16,232 bases of DNA, from contig JAKAGC010000015.1 in NCBI GenBank assembly GCA_021817755.1, forward strand, positions 1 to 16,232. The letters are read 5' to 3'. The position numbers were made by a program, and so were the translations under genes. Positions 13,582 through 16,232 of this stretch are shown here, piece after piece. The notes under the pieces are model-generated. The model searched no databases and was not told where the DNA came from. It saw only the letters and a list, made by a program, of their open reading frames with translations. The first letter of the stretch is position 1; every line of letters starts with the position of its first letter. The stretch is from Acidobacteriota bacterium (GTDB lineage Bacteria > Acidobacteriota > Aminicenantia > UBA2199).

Positions 13582-15804
13582 TTATGGGACTCGAACCAGG
13601 AAGCTGTATTCGCTGTAATTGGAATATATACTATCGGAGTAATGGCAACTGACGATATTCCGCTTATAAGTGTAGAGTTTAAGCATATAACAACAAGTTT
13701 GAGGGAAGGCTTCTCTTGCTTTCACGCTTAATCGAATCGTTCCGCCGTACCAGTGAGGAGAAGTTGCACCCTGGCCGAGAGCAGCACCGTATCCAGGCCC
13801 CACTTGCACTGCTGCTGGAGCATATGATACGGGTGTCCCTGAAGTTAATGACCATGCATCCAAACTACTATCCAATAAATCAATAGTGAGATTCTCACCA
13901 TAATTGGAATGCAATGTATACTGCATGAGGTGCCCCTCCGGATCATGGGCTGCAAAATCCACTTGAAGGGTGTCGGTGTCATTGATCTGATTTTCAGAAC
14001 ATGGGGTTATTTGGGATTCTGTCCCATCTGGATGAATAATCTTTATGGAAATGAAAGCGGACTCTGGCTCGGAAGTGCACACATGAACTGTTCCTGAACC
14101 GCAGGCGTGACCTGCTGCATCGGGTGAACCTGTTAATACACGGTTATCAGTGGTTAAAACGATATTATTATCATTCTCAGTTCCACACTGGTGAAGTACC
14201 TGGGGAGAGATCGCCGAAGCGACAAGGTGACCGCCAACCAATTTGTAACTTTTGGCGCGGAGTTTATAAGTTCCATTTGCAAAATAGGTTTCGGTATTCC
14301 ATAAGAGTAATAGGTCCTTATTATTCATCCACCAATGGGTTGCCCCAATATTGAAACCATTCAAGGTTTCAAAATACCGGCGGGTCTTGATCACACTTTT
14401 ACCGTCGATAGATTCGAGTGGGAAAGAGACATAATAGGTATGGTAAGGTGGGACTAAAGGTCCGCCAAGGGGAGGGCCGAAGTAAGACCGGGAAAACCCA
14501 GAACATGAACCGGGTGGCAAAGGTTCCCAATTCCCTGTGCCGGTATCAAAATATTCGAATTCGTAGTAATCGGCATCTGCTCCATCTCCGAACTCACCCC
14601 AAATGGATACGGAACCGGCAAAAGGACGATCATTGGAATTTGAAAACGATGCGGGGTCTGCAAGGTTGGCGGGATTATAATACCCTATTGGCGTAAGTGG
14701 AGCGTCGAGGTTGCCTCCAATAGAATCGAGAGTGCTACTGCATGCATGAGTAAGTAATAGGCAGTTGCCTTCGGGTTCTTCACCGCAATTTATGGGGCAG
14801 CCTTCCGTTGTATACAGATTCACATGTGTATTGGTGGAGATATTCCAGCGGGTATCGAGCCATCCTTCATTTAAAATTACTTTTTCTTTGACTTCGCAGA
14901 ATTGAGTGACCTTGAAATTAATATCAGGGGTGCAATCCCTCCACGGCCACCAGGGCCACCAGGGCCAGATGTGATACTTTTCCAGTTCGGGAATCAACGG
15001 AAGTTTCTGCTGCAAGGGTTTTTGAATTTCGGATAAAATCGTGGGGAGTTCATTTCCCAGAGCTGCAATGGATTTTTTCCGTGCAGACGGAGGGATTAGA
15101 TACGAATTGTCTCCGAGTAATTTTTCAAATATCCTTAGATCAGGCTTGGGTTGGGGTCGTGGGATGTTTGTCAAGCCGGGTACTTTCTGTAATGCTTTGA
15201 GAATATGTTCGGCCATATCGGTGTCCAATACCCAGTGATGATGATACCACCACCACCAGGGTCTCCACCCACAACACCAGCGGAACTTAATCGTAAAATA
15301 CCCATTATGATCGGTTACAGCACAACCGACTTGCTGCCTGCTGTGCCACCACCACCACCAATCGACATCGTAAGCACATACGGTTGCATCGGGTATGGGG
15401 CATCCGTCGGGTGTTAATAAATGGCCGGTAATAGTGAACCACCTGCACCAGATTAACCACCACCGCCAATAATACGACGGAATTTTGATCCGGGGCAATT
15501 CCAGTTTGGGTTTATTCATCCATTGACTCAACGGGATACTTAACGTAAGCGTATCGAGTCCATACATCTCCTCATCATCGACATCATCAGGTCCAACCAT
15601 TAATTGAAGTGCGCCGGGGTTCTGATCGAACTCGAAACGCACGATTTCCTTTGCATCCTTTCCCATGGTGATGATTTTTGAATAATTTTTTCCTTTCTTA
15701 TCCCGGAGTACCACTTTCAATTTCTTCTCGGGATCGAACTCTTCGACCTCTGAAGCATCCAAGGGTACTGCCAGATAGAATTTTCCCTTTAAAATATCAG
15801 GCAT
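13582..15804 (-). CDS. Trp- and Cys-rich protein with a carboxypeptidase-regulatory-like domain
   Basis: This 740-residue protein starts behind GGAGG (minus strand, 7 bases before ATG 15804). Residues 1-100 form an N-terminal beta-rich part that begins KGKFYLAVPLDASEVEEF, with no signal peptide. TITGHLLTPDGCPIPDATVC (124-143) and TDHNGYFTIKF (164-174) form a carboxypeptidase-regulatory-like (Greek-key beta sandwich) domain. Inside and around it are striking aromatic clusters: SYYWRWWLIWCRW (110-122), five Trp in a row (149-153), WCCGWRPWWWW (176-186) and WPWWPWWPW (280-288). Residues 190-275 are helical. From about 290 the chain is rich in Cys, Gly, Ser and Asp and looks like several beta domains, with GEFGDGADADYYEFEYFD at about 403-420. 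I recall relatives of this N-terminal type in several phyla. The function is unknown. A structural or surface role is inferred. Confidence 0.8.
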   Translation of the reverse strand: MPDILKGKFYLAVPLDASEVEEFDPEKKLKVVLRDKKGKNYSKIITMGKDAKEIVRFEFDQNPGALQLMVGPDDVDDEEMYGLDTLTLSIPLSQWMNKPKLELPRIKIPSYYWRWWLIWCRWFTITGHLLTPDGCPIPDATVCAYDVDWWWWWHSRQQVGCAVTDHNGYFTIKFRWCCGWRPWWWWYHHHWVLDTDMAEHILKALQKVPGLTNIPRPQPKPDLRIFEKLLGDNSYLIPPSARKKSIAALGNELPTILSEIQKPLQQKLPLIPELEKYHIWPWWPWWPWRDCTPDINFKVTQFCEVKEKVILNEGWLDTRWNISTNTHVNLYTTEGCPINCGEEPEGNCLLLTHACSSTLDSIGGNLDAPLTPIGYYNPANLADPASFSNSNDRPFAGSVSIWGEFGDGADADYYEFEYFDTGTGNWEPLPPGSCSGFSRSYFGPPLGGPLVPPYHTYYVSFPLESIDGKSVIKTRRYFETLNGFNIGATHWWMNNKDLLLLWNTETYFANGTYKLRAKSYKLVGGHLVASAISPQVLHQCGTENDNNIVLTTDNRVLTGSPDAAGHACGSGTVHVCTSEPESAFISIKIIHPDGTESQITPCSENQINDTDTLQVDFAAHDPEGHLMQYTLHSNYGENLTIDLLDSSLDAWSLTSGTPVSYAPAAVQVGPGYGAALGQGATSPHWYGGTIRLSVKAREAFPQTCCYMLKLYTYKRNIVSCHYSDSIYSNYSEYSFLVRVP

Positions 15805-15866
15805 GATTTACCTCCATGAAACTGTTTTGATTATTTATTTAAACAGCTAATTTATTTAATTATCTT

Positions 15867-16232
15867 TTATGGTTTTTCTTGTGTTGACGTTGTGTTTTTT
15901 TTAAATAACGAAATGATTCCCAGGACGACTACGCCTGCTGCTGCGACAAGTGCAACTCCACCCCATAATTCCCTCGAAGCTTCGAGAGCAAACCGTGCGG
16001 CTACCCATCCGACTAAAAACGAACTCAAACTTAATTGAAGCGCATTCAATGGATTAATTTTCCCTATATTATAATCAGGTTCATTCTGTCCAACGCTGAC
16101 ATTTACGGGGTCTGTGGGTTCCGATTTCAATTCCATAGCATTTTCAATAAGGTGTGACACATTACCGGGAGAAACGATATTCCATTTATCTCCACCGGAA
16201 TGTTTTTCAATATTCAATGAATAACTTTTTGG
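15867..16232 (-). CDS. C-terminal part of a membrane-anchored protein, truncated by the window edge
   Basis: The frame is open from the right edge (bases 16232 to 16218 read PKSYS) to TAA 15869-15867. The TTG at 16217 is only an internal codon candidate, so the true start is likely outside. The visible part has a soluble segment (NIEKHSGGDKWNIVSPGNV), then INPLNALQLSLSSFLVGWVAARFALEA (about residues 54-80 from that TTG). A second hydrophobic stretch WGGVALVAAAGVVVLGIISLF (85-105) follows, with a KK-rich end. This suggests two transmembrane helices with a short basic tail. I do not recognise the family. It is the first gene visible in the minus-strand cassette and lies 62 bases upstream of the Trp-rich gene, so the two may be co-transcribed. 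Confidence 0.7.
   Translation of the reverse strand, partial: PKSYSLNIEKHSGGDKWNIVSPGNVSHLIENAMELKSEPTDPVNVSVGQNEPDYNIGKINPLNALQLSLSSFLVGWVAARFALEASRELWGGVALVAAAGVVVLGIISLFKKNTTSTQEKP

Noticed and set aside
14418..15417. Several short plus-strand frames opposite the Trp-rich gene
   Set aside because: They mirror the unusual Trp/Pro/His-rich codons of the minus-strand gene and show no domain or ribosome site.
14937..15480. Trp-rich section as a DNA tandem repeat or reading-frame artefact
   Set aside because: The CCA-rich codons on the plus strand form no regular repeat, the frame is open for 740 codons with a good ribosome site, and it spans a recognisable carboxypeptidase-regulatory-like domain.

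Overview
The window is bacterial, dense and moderately AT-rich. Ribosome-binding sites are of the GGAGG/AGGAG kind, and many genes are coupled by 1-8 base overlaps. No rRNA, tRNA, transposase, integrase or CRISPR array is visible. The lineage cannot be named from the sequence. Frequent Shine-Dalgarno sites, several sulfotransferases and a Tat-exported sulfatase would suit an uncultivated Gram-negative (for example PVC- or FCB-like) bacterium, but that is inference.

Region 1 (1 to about 12,070, all plus strand) looks like part of a surface-polysaccharide locus. In order it holds the 3' end of an unidentified gene, a SAM methyltransferase, a GT2 glycosyltransferase and a first member of an unrecognised GT-A-like family. 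Next come a PAPS sulfotransferase, a soluble beta-propeller-like protein and two more sulfotransferases of different subfamilies. A tandem pair of GT-B-like glycosyltransferases, two more copies of the GT-A-like family and a Tat-signal iduronate-sulfatase-like sulfatase follow. The sulfatase reading frame is broken near its C-terminus by one missing A. The simplest joint reading is assembly of a glycan from several sugars, with methyl and sulfate decoration in the cytoplasm, and a sulfatase acting outside the membrane on the same or a related glycan. No flippase, polymerase or ABC exporter lies in the window, so the locus probably continues to the left.

Region 2 (12,094-12,726, plus strand) is one gene for a stand-alone domain resembling the pyruvate kinase C-terminal domain. 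It looks unrelated to the glycan genes and overlaps the next gene tail to tail.

Region 3 (12,708-16,232, minus strand) is read from the right edge inward. It holds the C-terminal part of a membrane-anchored protein that runs off the window, a 740-residue Trp- and Cys-rich protein with a carboxypeptidase-regulatory-like domain and no signal peptide, and a strong nested-hairpin terminator. A DUF1360-like membrane protein and a 97-residue protein starting MSCCG follow. This cassette is the least explained part of the window.

The items most worth pursuing are the three-member GT-A-like family, the three-subfamily sulfotransferase set with a propeller and a sulfatase, and the Trp-rich protein cassette.
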